A stretch of DNA of 64,000 nucleotides from Urophycis tenuis. Its lineage: Eukaryota; Chordata; Actinopteri; Gadiformes; Phycidae. The stretch is taken from positions 452,001-516,000 of the forward strand of contig JAXIVH010000065.1 in assembly GCA_036785325.1 (NCBI GenBank), in the 5' to 3' direction. Positions 44,401 to 51,860 of the stretch are shown piece after piece; position 1 is the stretch's first letter; the number at the start of each line of letters is the position of its first letter. The notes beneath the pieces are model-generated. The model did no database searches and was not told where the DNA came from. It saw nothing but the letters and a program-made list of their open reading frames with translations. The position numbers and the translations under genes are program-made.

Positions 44401-45294
44401 CCTCCTGCAGCACTTGATTCAACTTTCTCTCTGTGGAAAGACAAAGGGCTGGTGAATTTTAATCAACTTTATGATAAGGACATTTTTATCTCCTTTGATA
44501 ACCTCCGAACTAAGTTTGCCCTTCCACAAGCTCATCTATTTAGATATTTTCAAGCCAGAGATTTTGTACGTTGTAATTTTTCCAATTTCCCCCATAAACC
44601 ACCTCGCACTCTCATTGATGTTATTCTCTCTCTCCCTGCGGCTCGTGGGTTTATCTCGGTTGTGGTGAAATTGATCATGTCATCACTATCATCCCCACTG
44701 GTGACTAGAAATTCATGGGAAAGGGAGCTAGGTTGTACCCTGTCAGACGAATGGTGGGAGAGGGCCCTTGACAGGGTTAACTCCACCTCATCTTGTGCCA
44801 GTCTGACATTAATTCAGTTTAAGGTTCTACACAGGATACATTATTCCAAAGCTAAACTTAAGAAAATTTTTAATACAAGTGATTCATGTGATAGATGTTC
44901 TCTGGTCCCAGCTAGTCACACGCACATGTTTTTCTCCTGTCCGAAGTTAAATTCATTTTGGTCCTCTTTCTACAATACTCTTTCAAAAGCTCTAAACAAA
45001 CCAGTGCTCAGGAGTCCGTTAACCTCTATCTTTGGTGTACCTGAAGAATTCACACACTTCACCAACAGGGAAAGCAATGTTATTGCTTTCGCATCTCTGG
45101 TAGCCAGCAGACGCATTTTACTCCAGTGGAAGGATAAGAACCCCCCCTCTCCTAACTCTTGGCTGAAGGATCTATTGTCATTCCTACACGTAGAAAAAAT
45201 CAAATACAGTATTAGGGGCTGTGCCGACAAATTTTATACAATTTGGAATCCCATTCTCTCCTTAATTGATTCAATTCCTTCCTTAGACGATTAA
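41497..45294 (+). CDS. L1 ORF2: APE endonuclease and reverse transcriptase
   Basis: 1265 codons, uninterrupted. APE domain: RLVSWNVRGLGG (~13), FLQETHLR, VCVYAPNWD, GGDLNLSI (~148), YSRIDYFF, ISDHAPLL (~230). Reverse transcriptase: RKAPGPDGFPSEFYKK, SSWRPVSLLNSDVKLLAK, DQTGFVRGRQ, VISMDAEKAFDRVEWNYL, RRGCRQGCPLSPLLFA, and the catalytic SLYADDLLLYV (~707). C-terminal CDRCSLVPASHTHMFFSC (~1131) is the CCHC-like motif of L1-group ORF2. The protein would nick target DNA and copy LINE RNA in place. Other nearby starts: Met at residues 4 and 9. Confidence 0.93.
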   Translation: MIDMSQRDMLRTIRLVSWNVRGLGGPVKRTKVLSHLKSLKTDIAFLQETHLRLCDHTRLRKPWVGQVFHSNFNSRSRGTAILLHKRVQFSSEQVLSDPNGRYIIVVGMLFQTPVIMVCVYAPNWDCPNFMSSLFSSIPCLDTHHLIFGGDLNLSINPTLDRSCSRKLTQSKAAKCLSVFTDQIGSVDVWRFYHPTTKEFSFYSQVHQTYSRIDYFFLDKILLPSVKQCEYSSIVISDHAPLLLDLELAPKTKCHSTWRLNTGLLSSEKFCEFISDKISRFLENNKSDSTSPSLLWETLKAVIRGEIISYSARIRKGEKQRQLELMEAILQIDRQHSTSANPTLQLERLKLQTEFDLISTNKAEFLLRRTKGTYYEYGNKASRLLARQLKQQSSSQFIAQIRKNPQTLVTDPTEINDIFASYYSDLYKSEAPSDTTSMNQFLDNLVFPSVDINSKNTLEAPLSLEEVKASLKLMQSRKAPGPDGFPSEFYKKFSDQLAPLLLDMFNDSFELGTLPLTLTQASISLIPKKNKDLEDCSSWRPVSLLNSDVKLLAKTLAGRLDPCLPNVISKDQTGFVRGRQLSSNIRRLLNIILSKPETQDPEMVISMDAEKAFDRVEWNYLFSVLNRFGFGQKFILWIKLLYNSPIASVRTNSTQSNFFPLRRGCRQGCPLSPLLFAVAIEPLSIALRSSPLFTGVYRNGTEHRVSLYADDLLLYVSNPTVCIDRILDILHTFGSFSGYKLNITKSECFPLNNTARQIPAQTLPFRLAFSRFQYLGINILNSLPLLHKHNIVELVRKVKLDLLRWNNLPLSLLGRINSIKMNVLPKFLFLFQCLPIYLPKAFFNELDKIVSHFIWAGKTPRARYSILQRSKDEGGLALPDFRAYYWAANIQKVYTWYNFPSTDWCQMEAYSCNPVSLSALICSPLNAYPTKVTSNPIVLSTIKILKQFKRHFKITSPSPLMPFCENYLFPPAALDSTFSLWKDKGLVNFNQLYDKDIFISFDNLRTKFALPQAHLFRYFQARDFVRCNFSNFPHKPPRTLIDVILSLPAARGFISVVVKLIMSSLSSPLVTRNSWERELGCTLSDEWWERALDRVNSTSSCASLTLIQFKVLHRIHYSKAKLKKIFNTSDSCDRCSLVPASHTHMFFSCPKLNSFWSSFYNTLSKALNKPVLRSPLTSIFGVPEEFTHFTNRESNVIAFASLVASRRILLQWKDKNPPSPNSWLKDLLSFLHVEKIKYSIRGCADKFYTIWNPILSLIDSIPSLDD

Positions 45295-45780
45295 AGTGTA
45301 TGGTTCTGGCTGACATACATTGATGTGGCTCTTTTTTGAGAGAGGCAAGGGGTTGTTTTGATGGGTTGGTGGTCGGGCTTTGAGCACAGCATGTACAAGT
45401 TGTGATGGTTAAATTTTTAATTTTGTTTTCTGGGTATTTCGGATCCCTCCTCTAAATGTACCTTTTTTGTCATTATTACTATTATTATTATTATTATTAT
45501 TATTTATTATTATTATTATTATTTGTTTGCTTTTTGTTGTTGTTGTTGGTTTGGTGGTTGTTCGCCCCTCCTGTTTTTCTTTGACTGGGAGAGGGTCGTG
45601 TTTGCTCATTGTCAGCATTGCACATTGTGTTTTACTCATGGTTTGTGGATGTGGCTCTCTGATTTGTGTGTGGGTGGGGGGGTGTTCTGAAAGGGGGAAA
45701 AATGGGTGAAATGTATCCTCACTAAAGGAAATGTGTTATGTCTTGATAACCCAATAAAAAATATATATGAAAAAAAAAAA
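45295..45780 (+). other. L1 3' UTR, (ATT)n and poly(A)
   Basis: Contains ATT repeats (45474-45521), GTT repeats, polyadenylation signal AATAAA (45753-45758) and an A-run ending at the target duplication. Confidence 0.85.
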
Positions 45781-46165
45781 AACCTGGTCCAAAGTGCTCA
45801 GAAACTCAGACGGGGTTGACAGTTCAACTTACAACAGGACAATGACCCAAAGCACACGACAAGACAACGCAGGAGTGGCTTAGGGAAAACTCTGTGAGTG
45901 TCCTTGAGTGGCTCAGCCAGAACCCTGACTTGTACCCAATCGAACCTTCTCTGGAGAGACCAGAAAATGGCTGTCCACCGACAGTCCCCATCCAACCTGA
46001 CAGAGCTTGACAGGATCTGCAGAGAAGAATGGCAGAAACTCCCCAAATCCTGGTGGGCACATTTTGTTGCGTCATGCCAAAGAAGACTTGAGGCTGTCAT
46101 TGCTGCCAAAGGTCCTTAAACTAAGTGCTGAGTAAAGGGTCTGAATACTTTCTAACATCCTGATA
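45779..46165 (+). mobile_element. Tc1-like transposon, right half
   Basis: Continues the Tc1 transposase after the L1: CAACAGGACAATGACCCAAAG (second catalytic Asp region), GACTTGTACCCAATCGAACC (third catalytic position, normally NPIE) and GTCATTGCTGCCAAAGG near the C-terminus. The right terminal repeat is lost; the sequence changes near 46165 into the snRNA/tRNA unit. Shorter copies of this part start at 49957 and 53979. Confidence 0.88.
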
Positions 46166-46174
46166 AAGATAGAA

Positions 46175-46200
46175 GGCTTCACAAATTTGCGTGTCATCCT
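46175..46200 (-). pseudogene. U6 snRNA 3' fragment, unit 1
   Basis: The plus strand GGCTTCACAAATTTGCGTGTC reads on the minus strand as the U6 end region (GATGACACGCAAATT ... GTGAAGC). Only about 25 nt match. Copies lie at 50177-50202 and 54194-54219. Confidence 0.6.
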
Positions 46201-46339
46201 GGAGCCCGATTTCCAAGCAGTTGTTTTCCCGGGGGCGCGGCTTCAAAAGGTAGCGTATTGTTGTGCACAACGACATGCAGGACCAGAGGTTGTGGTTGCT
46301 CCATCGGCAGTGCGAGTTCCGTCACAGGCACTGTTGGCC

Positions 46340-46436
46340 ATCGCTTCTCTGCCTTTTGGCTAAGATCAAGTGGTAGTATCTGTTCTTATCAGCATAATGT
46401 CTGATGTGTCCTCTATGTGGGGACTACATATTAAAC
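46340..46436 (+). pseudogene. U2-like snRNA, 5' part only, unit 1
   Basis: Starts ATCGCTTCTCTGCC, continues TTTTGGCTAAGATCAAGTGG, GTAGTATCTGTTCTTATCAG, and GTCCTCTATGTGGGGAC, collinear with U2 up to ACATATTAAA. Differences from the vertebrate sequence as I know it: one extra G before the branch-site-pairing GTAGTA and several stem changes. The Sm site and 3' stem-loops III/IV are absent; the sequence diverges where ATTTTTGG would be expected. So it is a truncated U2 or a U2-derived leader of the U5 gene 75 bp downstream. Confidence 0.75.
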
Positions 46437-46510
46437 ATAGAGGGCCACCGTTGGGCAGTTTACTAAGCCGGCGAGTCCGACAGGCGGGCCGTGGCAGCAG
46501 GCGCATGTGT

Positions 46511-46628
46511 TAACTCTGGTTTCTCTACAAATCGAATAAGCCTTTCGCCTTTTACTAAAGACTTCCGTGGAGAGGAACACCCAAGAGTTTAGGGAATTTT
46601 TCTGGTGGGCTTTGCCATGTGGCAGAGC
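46511..46628 (+). ncRNA. U5: U5 snRNA, unit 1
   Basis: About 118 nt with the U5 hallmarks: stem I (CTCTGGTTTCTC pairing with GGAGAGGAAC), the invariant loop I CGCCTTTTACTAAAG that contacts exon ends during splicing, an Sm site AATTTTTCTGG, and a 3' hairpin GGCTTTGCCATGTGGCAGAGC. Copies at 50514 and 54537 are nearly identical (AATCGAATAAG here, AATCGTACAAG there). It functions in U4/U6.U5 tri-snRNP. A Pol II snRNA promoter would have to lie in the ~75 bp after the U2-like part or within it. Confidence 0.88.
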
Positions 46629-47004
46629 TCTGCATTACTGTGAAAATGATTGCTCTCTCCCTCTGAAAGCTCCTCCAGCTCCAAATGCTGCTCCGTGCAA
46701 TTCAGCATTGTCCCAGAAATGCCGGTGACGGTGTGCCGCTCTGTTTGTGAGGTAATATGAATCGGGGTTGTCCAGAGACCACGGTAGCCTAAAACCCCAC
46801 CACCAGGGGCACGCTTTTCCCTGTGTTTAATAGCCTTGATGGCATTTCTTTCTGCAAAATCCCAGAAGTCGAATACAGCAAAGCATGAAACAAAAAAGAT
46901 CACTCATTATATTACGAATAATGAGTGTTGGAATTGTATCTTACGGGTGCAGATATCACAATAACGATTGTAGTTTGTTAGTTGTGGCATAATGGTCAGT
47001 AAAA
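46629..47004. other. U5-U1 spacer, unit 1
   Basis: No known ncRNA recognised. Unit 1 lacks 8 bp that in units 2 and 3 complete a palindrome GTCACCGGTGAC (near 50728), and a short CACTATTATTATTAC insertion found in units 2 and 3. Confidence 0.5.
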
Positions 47005-47028
47005 TGTAAGCACCATGATGTAGACTCT
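47005..47028 (+). promoter_or_regulatory. Candidate U1 proximal sequence element
   Basis: TGTAAGCACCATGATGTAGAC lies 45-65 bp before the U1 start, the position of the vertebrate PSE, and CACCATGA resembles the PSE core. It is identical in the other two units. The match is loose. Confidence 0.4.
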
Positions 47029-47070
47029 TATGTGAGAGAATCAGTGCAGCATGTGAGCCGTGTACTAGGC

Positions 47071-47234
47071 ATACTTACCTGGCAGGGGAGATACCATGAT
47101 CAAGAAGGTGGTTCACCCAGGGTGAGGCTCAGCCATTGCACTCCGGTTGTGCTGACCCCTGCGAATTCCCCACATGTGGGAATCTCGACTGCAAAATTTC
47201 TGGTAGTGGGGGACTGCGTCCGCGCTCTCCCCTG
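47071..47234 (+). ncRNA. U1: U1 snRNA, unit 1
   Basis: 164 nt, the normal U1 length. The 5' end ATACTTACCTGGCAGG carries the sequence that pairs with 5' splice sites. Stem-loop I (GATACCATGATCAAGAAGG), stem-loop II (CCATTGCACTCCGG), stem-loop III (TTCCCCACATGTGGGAA), the Sm site AATTTCTGG and stem IV (GGGGGACTGCG ... CGCGCTCTCCCCTG) are all present. Small changes against the usual vertebrate sequence do not break stems that I checked. Copies at 51097 and 55120 differ by at most a base or two. Probably functional. Confidence 0.93.
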
Positions 47235-47702
47235 GTGTGCTTGTGGGAAAATAAATACCAAAGTTTAACTTACGTTGACTGCAGCTGTCAACGGGGAATT
47301 GACTAGATGTGGAATTTATGCCACCATGAATGAACTTTTCAAATGTCTGAGATTGTTGGTTTAGTTACCAGCACCGAACAAGGACATCATCTTCATTAAT
47401 AAGGTAACGCAGTTCATTTGTAGAAAGGACTGTGGGCAAGATTGTTGTTTGCGAACGGTTGACATCTTGTCTATGTAATTCCTCAATCGCAAATTGCTGC
47501 AGGCAGCAATGCGCCTTGATGGCATTTATTGATGCAAAATCTCAGGTAGTGGATGGCTGTTTGTTTTTGTTTGTTTGACCCATCTGCTTCTAGGTCTACT
47601 CAGAACCTCCGATGAATCTGTCCTGCTTTTGGGGTTCCTGTGCCAAGTCGACGTCCAGTCGTTGCGCTTTGACTTAGAGGACTGCTGGGCTCCTATGCCC
47701 TC
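47235..47702. other. U1-tRNA spacer, unit 1
   Basis: Contains a loose U1-3'-end-like word (GATGCAAAATCTCAGGTAGTGG, near 47538) and no ORF. AAAGTTTAACTT just after U1 could act as a 3' box but fits the consensus poorly. Confidence 0.4.
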
Positions 47703-47735
47703 TCCTCGTTAGTATAGTGGACAGTATCGCTCGCT
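47703..47735 (+). pseudogene. tRNA-Asp 5' fragment, unit 1
   Basis: TCCTCGTTAGTATAGTGG is the 5' acceptor and D arm of vertebrate tRNA-Asp (box A); the anticodon and T arms are absent. Confidence 0.7.
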
Positions 47736-47760
47736 CAAGCAGCTCTCCTTAGCTCCAAGT

Positions 47761-47834
47761 GGTGCTGTGGCTTAGCTGGTTAAAGTGCCTGTCTAGTAAA
47801 CAGGAGACCCTGGGTTCAAATCCTAGCAGTACCT
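47761..47834 (+). tRNA. tRNA-Thr(AGT): tRNA-Thr(AGT) a, unit 1
   Basis: 74 nt. Acceptor GGTGCTG pairs with CAGTACC (one G-U). Box A TGGCTTAGCTGG, anticodon loop CTAGTAA (AGT at 47795-47797), box B GGTTCAAATCC. All arms pair. Confidence 0.92.
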
Positions 47835-47945
47835 GCATTTATGTAAGACTCCAATTCTTTTCCTTACCATTTTTCCTTTATTAACGCACATCAGGTAGTG
47901 CCACGTTGGACCAATTTCAGAGAAATTTCACTCAGTGACAGCAGA

Positions 47946-48019
47946 GGTACTGTGGCTTAGCTGGTCAAAGCGCCTGTCTAGTAAACAGGAGACCCTGGGT
48001 TCAACTCCCAGCAGTACCT
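47946..48019 (+). tRNA. tRNA-Thr(AGT): tRNA-Thr(AGT) b, unit 1
   Basis: 74 nt, acceptor GGTACTG with CAGTACC fully paired, anticodon AGT, box B GGTTCAACTCC. No T-run directly follows. Confidence 0.92.
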
Positions 48020-48428
48020 GTCATTGCCCTTCTCCTAGTTTACATTGTGATGCCAGTTTCTGTGTACCAAAAAAATATCGGAATCATCTAAACCGGACCT
48101 TTTGCAACCCATGTCTATCGCATATTATGAGATTGCCTCTGTGAAGGAATAACTTAGCCTTTGATTGTTTGTTTGCCACACAAATAGTGCATTCCTTTGT
48201 AACATTGATCAGAATCTTTCTATTGAAGTGTTGTGGCCCTTAACCTATCCAAACCAATCTAACAGAGGAGATATTCAAAGTTGGGGTTCAAAATTAAAGT
48301 TGAAAGCTTTGCAAGGAGCAAGTGAACTGTACAAAAGACATGGCATGCAAAGCATTCTGGTTAATTGTCAACAACTCATTTGGACTTTAAAGGTTCTCTC
48401 CGAAACGCAACGTAGCAGTTGAGTCCGA
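48020..48428. other. tRNA spacer with a conserved non-coding ORF, unit 1
   Basis: An 85-codon ORF (48165-48422) is present in all units, but the DNA is equally conserved around it and it has no known motif, so it is probably not a gene. Confidence 0.4.
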
Positions 48429-48501
48429 GCCCGGTTAGCTCAGTTGGTAGAGCATGAGACTCTTATTCTCAGGGTTGTGGGTTTGAGCCCCACATTTGGT
48501 G
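48429..48501 (+). tRNA. tRNA-Lys(CTT): tRNA-Lys(CTT) variant, unit 1
   Basis: 73 nt with GCCCGGTTAGCTCAGTTGG, anticodon loop CTCTTAT (CTT; the usual A at position 38 is T) and box B GGTTTGAGCCC (a TT-to-TT-G change from GGTTCGAGCCC). The acceptor has a C-T mismatch and several G-U pairs. The anticodon is kept but function is doubtful. Confidence 0.65.
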
Positions 48502-48746
48502 CAGTAATCTTTGCAAATGATGCTGGTGTTTGCTGTACTTTTCTGTCAATCTTCTCTCTATGCTTTGTGACACAATGGGCATACAAAGTACACAGGATCT
48601 CCTGAGATAAAGTCCAAAAGTACTGAGTGTTATCTGATGTGCTACTTAATCAACCTTTATTTTTCTCACGCATCCAAGGAATCATGTCAGACCGAGGTTG
48701 TTGTTTTCTCAATTTTTAGCTCAAGAAGTTCACTTTGGCTGCCAGT

Positions 48747-48819
48747 GGTGCTGTGGCTTAGCTGGTTAAAGTGCCTGTCTAGTAAACAGGAGATCCTGGG
48801 CTAAATCCCAGCAGTACCT
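48747..48819 (+). pseudogene. tRNA-Thr(AGT) pseudogene, unit 1
   Basis: Acceptor, D and anticodon arms equal those of tRNA-Thr(AGT) a, but the T loop has lost a base and box B reads GGGCTAAATCC. The same damage is in all three units. Confidence 0.85.
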
Positions 48820-48937
48820 GCAGTTAAGACTCCCAGTCGTTTCGATTCCTTTTCCTTGCCATTTTTTCTTTATTAACGCACATCAGCTAGTGCTACATTG
48901 GACAAATTTCAGAGAAAGTTCACCCTATGACAGCAGA

Positions 48938-49011
48938 GGTACTGTGGCTTAGCTGGTCAAAGCGCCTGTCTTGTAAACAGGAGACCCTGGGTTCAACTCC
49001 CAGCAGTACCT
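48938..49011 (+). tRNA. tRNA-Thr(TGT): tRNA-Thr(TGT), unit 1
   Basis: 74 nt, identical to tRNA-Thr(AGT) b except for the anticodon loop CTTGTAA (TGT), so it seems to have arisen by an anticodon change from a neighbour. Acceptor GGTACTG with CAGTACC is fully paired here. Confidence 0.9.
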
Positions 49012-49264
49012 GTGATTGCCTGTCTCCTAGTTTACATTGTGATGCCAGCTTTTTTTTCACCAAAAAAATATCAGAATCATTTCAACCGGAGCTTTGTTGT
49101 TAGGTGTAATTACATGTCACAAGTCCTTTGAGCCTAACTTCTTCATGGCTACACCATACTGTGTTATTGTAGTCGGCGTTCAAGAAGAAGCCTATAAATG
49201 CTGATTCTCCCAAGGTTCTTCAGCAGTGTTTGACATCAAAATCAAAATGCTGCCCAAAAGGAAC

Positions 49265-49337
49265 CGCCCAACGTGGGGCTCGAACCCACGACCCTGAGAT
49301 TAAGAGTCTCATGCTCTACCGACTGAGCTAGCCGGGC
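49265..49337 (-). tRNA. tRNA-Lys(CTT): tRNA-Lys(CTT), unit 1
   Basis: 73 nt on the minus strand; GCCCGGCTAGCTCAGTCGG, anticodon loop CTCTTAA, box B GGTTCGAGCCC, acceptor end TTGGGCG. All arms pair, and TTTT follows on the minus strand (plus AAAA at 49256-49259), a Pol III terminator. Confidence 0.95.
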
Positions 49338-49523
49338 GATAAAAGTCCTTTTAGCTGTTCTTTTGGAGGGACCCACACACAGATCTGGAAGCACACAACA
49401 GCTGTTGGACATCCAGAACAGTGGGTTCCACACAAAGTTAATGATCAAATTGCCATCTTTTGACGTCCTTAGCCTTTTGGTACCCGATACTCTGACTGAC
49501 ACCAGCAGCAGCTGCTGCCTGAC

Positions 49524-49529
49524 GTCTCT

Positions 49530-49590
<61 letters not shown>

Positions 49591-49597
49591 AGGGACG
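49524..49597 (+). tRNA. tRNA-Asn(GTT): tRNA-Asn(GTT), unit 1
   Basis: 74 nt; GTCTCTGTGGCGCAATCGG, anticodon loop CTGTTAA, box B GGTTCAAGCCC, acceptor end CAGGGACG. Canonical, and followed by TTTT within 10 bp. Confidence 0.95.
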
Positions 49598-49764
49598 GGT
49601 GCATTTTGAGTGTGATGACAGTCGACGAAACAAGCGTTTGACAATCAAAACTCCAAGACACCTCATGTTGCATGCATCCGCCTCTTCTAATGAGCAAAAT
49701 TCCCTCATGTTGTCATACTTGGCATTTGCGTACAACGATACACAGACACCAAGACCTTCCACAA

Positions 49765-49783
49765 GTCTCTGTGGCGCAATCGG
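49765..49783 (+). pseudogene. tRNA-Asn 5' fragment, unit 1
   Basis: GTCTCTGTGGCGCAATCGG only; the rest is replaced by unit-junction sequence. The corresponding place at the array's right end (58187) still holds a complete tRNA-Asn. Confidence 0.8.
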
Positions 49784-49956
49784 AATGCGTGTGCTTGTGG
49801 CTAGTCTTGTTAGGTGTAATTACATGTCACAAGTGTTCCTCATGGCTACACCATGCTGTGTTTTTGCAGTGGGCGCTCAAGAAGAAGCCCATCAATGCTC
49901 ATTCTCCCAAGGTTCTTCAGCAGGGTTTGACATCAAAATCAAAACGCTGCCCAAAG

Positions 49957-50150
49957 AGAGACCAGAAAATGGCTGTCCACCGACGGTCCCCATCCAACCT
50001 GACAGAGCTTGACAGGATCTGCAGAGAAGAATGGCAGAAACGCCCCAAATCCTGGTGTGCAAATTTTGTTGCATCATGCCAAAGAAGACTTGAGGCTGTC
50101 ATTGCTGCCAAAGGCCCTAAAACTAAGTGCTGAGTAAAGGGTCAGAATAC
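49957..50150 (+). mobile_element. Tc1 remnant at the unit 1/2 junction
   Basis: Begins inside the Tc1 transposase at GAGAGACCAGAAAATGGCTG and continues to GCTGCCAAAGGCCC like the longer copy at 45779-46165. It marks the tandem duplication breakpoint. Confidence 0.88.
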
Positions 50151-50176
50151 TTTCTAAAATCCTGATAAAGATAGAA

Positions 50177-50202
50177 GGCTTCACGAATGTGCGTGTCATC
50201 CT
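50177..50202 (-). pseudogene. U6 snRNA 3' fragment, unit 2
   Basis: GGCTTCACGAATGTGCGTGTC on the plus strand; one mismatch to U6 in the overlapping 24 nt. Confidence 0.6.
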
Positions 50203-50342
50203 GGAGCCCGATTTCCAAGCAGTTGTTTTCCCGGGGGCGCGGCTTCAAAAGGTAGCGCATTGTTGTGCACAACGACATGCAAGACCAGAGGTTGAGGTTG
50301 CTCCATCGGCAGTGCGTGTTCCGTCACAGGCCGCTGTTGGCC

Positions 50343-50439
50343 ATCGCTTCTCTGCCTTTTGGCTAAGATCAAGTGGTAGTATCTGTTCTTATCAGCTTAA
50401 TGTCTGATATGTCCTCTATGTGGGGACTACATATTAAAC
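50343..50439 (+). pseudogene. U2-like snRNA 5' part, unit 2
   Basis: As in unit 1 but with CAGCTTAATGTCTGATATG, closer to normal U2 (CAGTTTAATATCTGATA). Again no Sm site. Confidence 0.75.
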
Positions 50440-50513
50440 ATAGAGGGCCACCGTTGGGCAGTTTACCAAGCCGGCGAGTGGGACAGGCGGGCCGTGGCAG
50501 CAGGCGCATGTGT

Positions 50514-50631
50514 TAACTCTGGTTTCTCTACAAATCGTACAAGCCTTTCGCCTTTTACTAAAGACTTCCGTGGAGAGGAACACCCAAGAGTTTAGGGAAT
50601 TTTTCTGGTGGGCTTTGCCATGTGGCAGAGC
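50514..50631 (+). ncRNA. U5: U5 snRNA, unit 2
   Basis: Same as unit 1, with ATCGTACAAG in stem I, which matches the usual vertebrate ATCGTATAA better. Loop I and the Sm site are unchanged. Confidence 0.88.
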
Positions 50632-51096
50632 TCTGCATTACTGTGAAAATGATTGCTCTCTCCCTCTGAAAGCTCCTCCAGCTCCAAATGCTGCTCCGTG
50701 CAATTCAGCATTGTCCCAGAAATGCCGTGTCACCGGTGACGGTGTGCCGTTCTGTTTGTGAGGTAATATGAATCGGGGTTGTCCAGAGACCACGGTAGCC
50801 TAAATCCCCACCACTAGGGGCACGCTTTTCCCTGTGTTTAATAGCCTTGATGGCATTTCTTTCTGCAAAATCCCAGAAGTCGAATACAGCAAAGCATGAA
50901 ACAAAAAAGATATTCACTCACTATTATTATTACTATATTACGAATAATGAGTGTTGGAATTGTATCTTACGGTTGCAGATATCACAATAACGATTGTAGT
51001 TTGTTAGTTGTGGCATAATGGTCAGTAAAATGTAAGCACCATGATGTAGACTCTTATGTGAGAGAATCAGTGCAGCATGTGAGCCGTGTACTAGGC

Positions 51097-51260
51097 ATAC
51101 TTACCTGGCAGGGGAGATACCATGATCAAGAAGGTGGTTCACCCAGGGCGAGGCTCAGCCATTGCACTCCGGTTGTGCTGACCCCTGCGAATTCCCCACA
51201 TGTGGGAATCTCGACTGCAAAATTTCTGGTAGTGGGGGACTGCGTCCGCGCTCTCCCCTG
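51097..51260 (+). ncRNA. U1: U1 snRNA, unit 2
   Basis: 164 nt. Differs from unit 1 by CCCAGGGCGAGG, which equals the common vertebrate sequence. All functional elements are present. Confidence 0.93.
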
Positions 51261-51728
51261 GTGTGCTTGTGGGAAAATAAATACCAAAGTTTAACTTACG
51301 TTGACTGCAGCTGTCACCGGGGAATTGACTAGATGTGGAATTTATGCCACCATGAATGAACTTTTCAAATGTCCGAGATTCTTGGTTTAGTTAGCAGCAC
51401 CGAACAAGGACATCATCTTCATTAATAAGGTAACGCAGTTCATTTCTAGAGAGGACTGTGGGCAAGATTGTTGTTTGCGAACGGTTGACATCTTGCCTAT
51501 GTAATTCCTCAATCGCAAATTGCTGCAGGCAGCAATGCGCCTTGATGGCATTTATTGATGCAAAATCTCAGGTAGTGGATGGCTGTTTGTTTTTGTTTGT
51601 TTGACCCATCTGCTTCTAGGTCTACTCAGAACCTCCGATGAATCTGTCCTGCTTTTGGGGTTCCTGTGCCAAGTCGACGTCCAGTCGTTGCGCTTTGACT
51701 TAGAGGACTGCTGGGCTCCTATGCCCTC

Positions 51729-51761
51729 TCCTCGTTAGTATAGTGGACAGTATCGCTCGCT
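51729..51761 (+). pseudogene. tRNA-Asp 5' fragment, unit 2
   Basis: Same fragment as at 47703. Confidence 0.7.
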
Positions 51762-51786
51762 CAAGCAGCTCTCCTTAGCTCCAAGT

Positions 51787-51860
51787 GGTGCTGTGGCTTA
51801 GCTGGTTAAAGTGCCTGTCTAGTAAACAGGAGACCCTGGGTTCAAATCCTAGCAGTACCT
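51787..51860 (+). tRNA. tRNA-Thr(AGT): tRNA-Thr(AGT) a, unit 2
   Basis: Identical in structure to 47761-47834. Confidence 0.92.

Larger units (their letters stand above)
39837..45780 (+). mobile_element. Full-length L1-type LINE, both ORFs open
   Basis: About 5.94 kb inserted in the Tc1 transposon with a 12 bp target duplication AAAACCTGGTCC (39825-39836 and 45779-45790, overlapping the poly(A)). It has a short 5' UTR (39837-39965), ORF1, a 637 bp inter-ORF segment, ORF2, a 3' UTR with an (ATT)n run, AATAAA at 45753 and an A tail. No stop or frameshift is seen in either ORF, so the copy may be competent for retrotransposition. This is inference from ORF integrity only. Confidence 0.93.
46166..50156 (+). 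repeat. snRNA/tRNA tandem unit 1
   Basis: About 4.0 kb. Order: U6 fragment (antisense), U2-like 5' part, U5, U1, tRNA-Asp fragment, tRNA-Thr(AGT) x2, tRNA-Lys(CTT) variant, tRNA-Thr pseudogene, tRNA-Thr(TGT), tRNA-Lys(CTT) on minus, tRNA-Asn(GTT), tRNA-Asn fragment, Tc1 remnant. Units 2 and 3 repeat this at offsets of 4003-4026 bp with very few differences. Confidence 0.95.

Noticed and set aside
46629..47004. U4 snRNA or 5S rRNA in the unit
   Set aside because: Looked for the U4 5' stem and Sm region and for 5S box A/C words; none was found.
47510..47575. Second U1 gene or U1 pseudogene
   Set aside because: Only GCAAAATCTCAGGTAGTGG resembles the U1 Sm/3' region, and no 5' part exists; too short to call.
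48165..48422. Conserved 85-codon ORF in all three tandem units
   Set aside because: Whole units are near-identical, so conservation is uninformative; no motif, and one copy has a Leu-to-Ser change.
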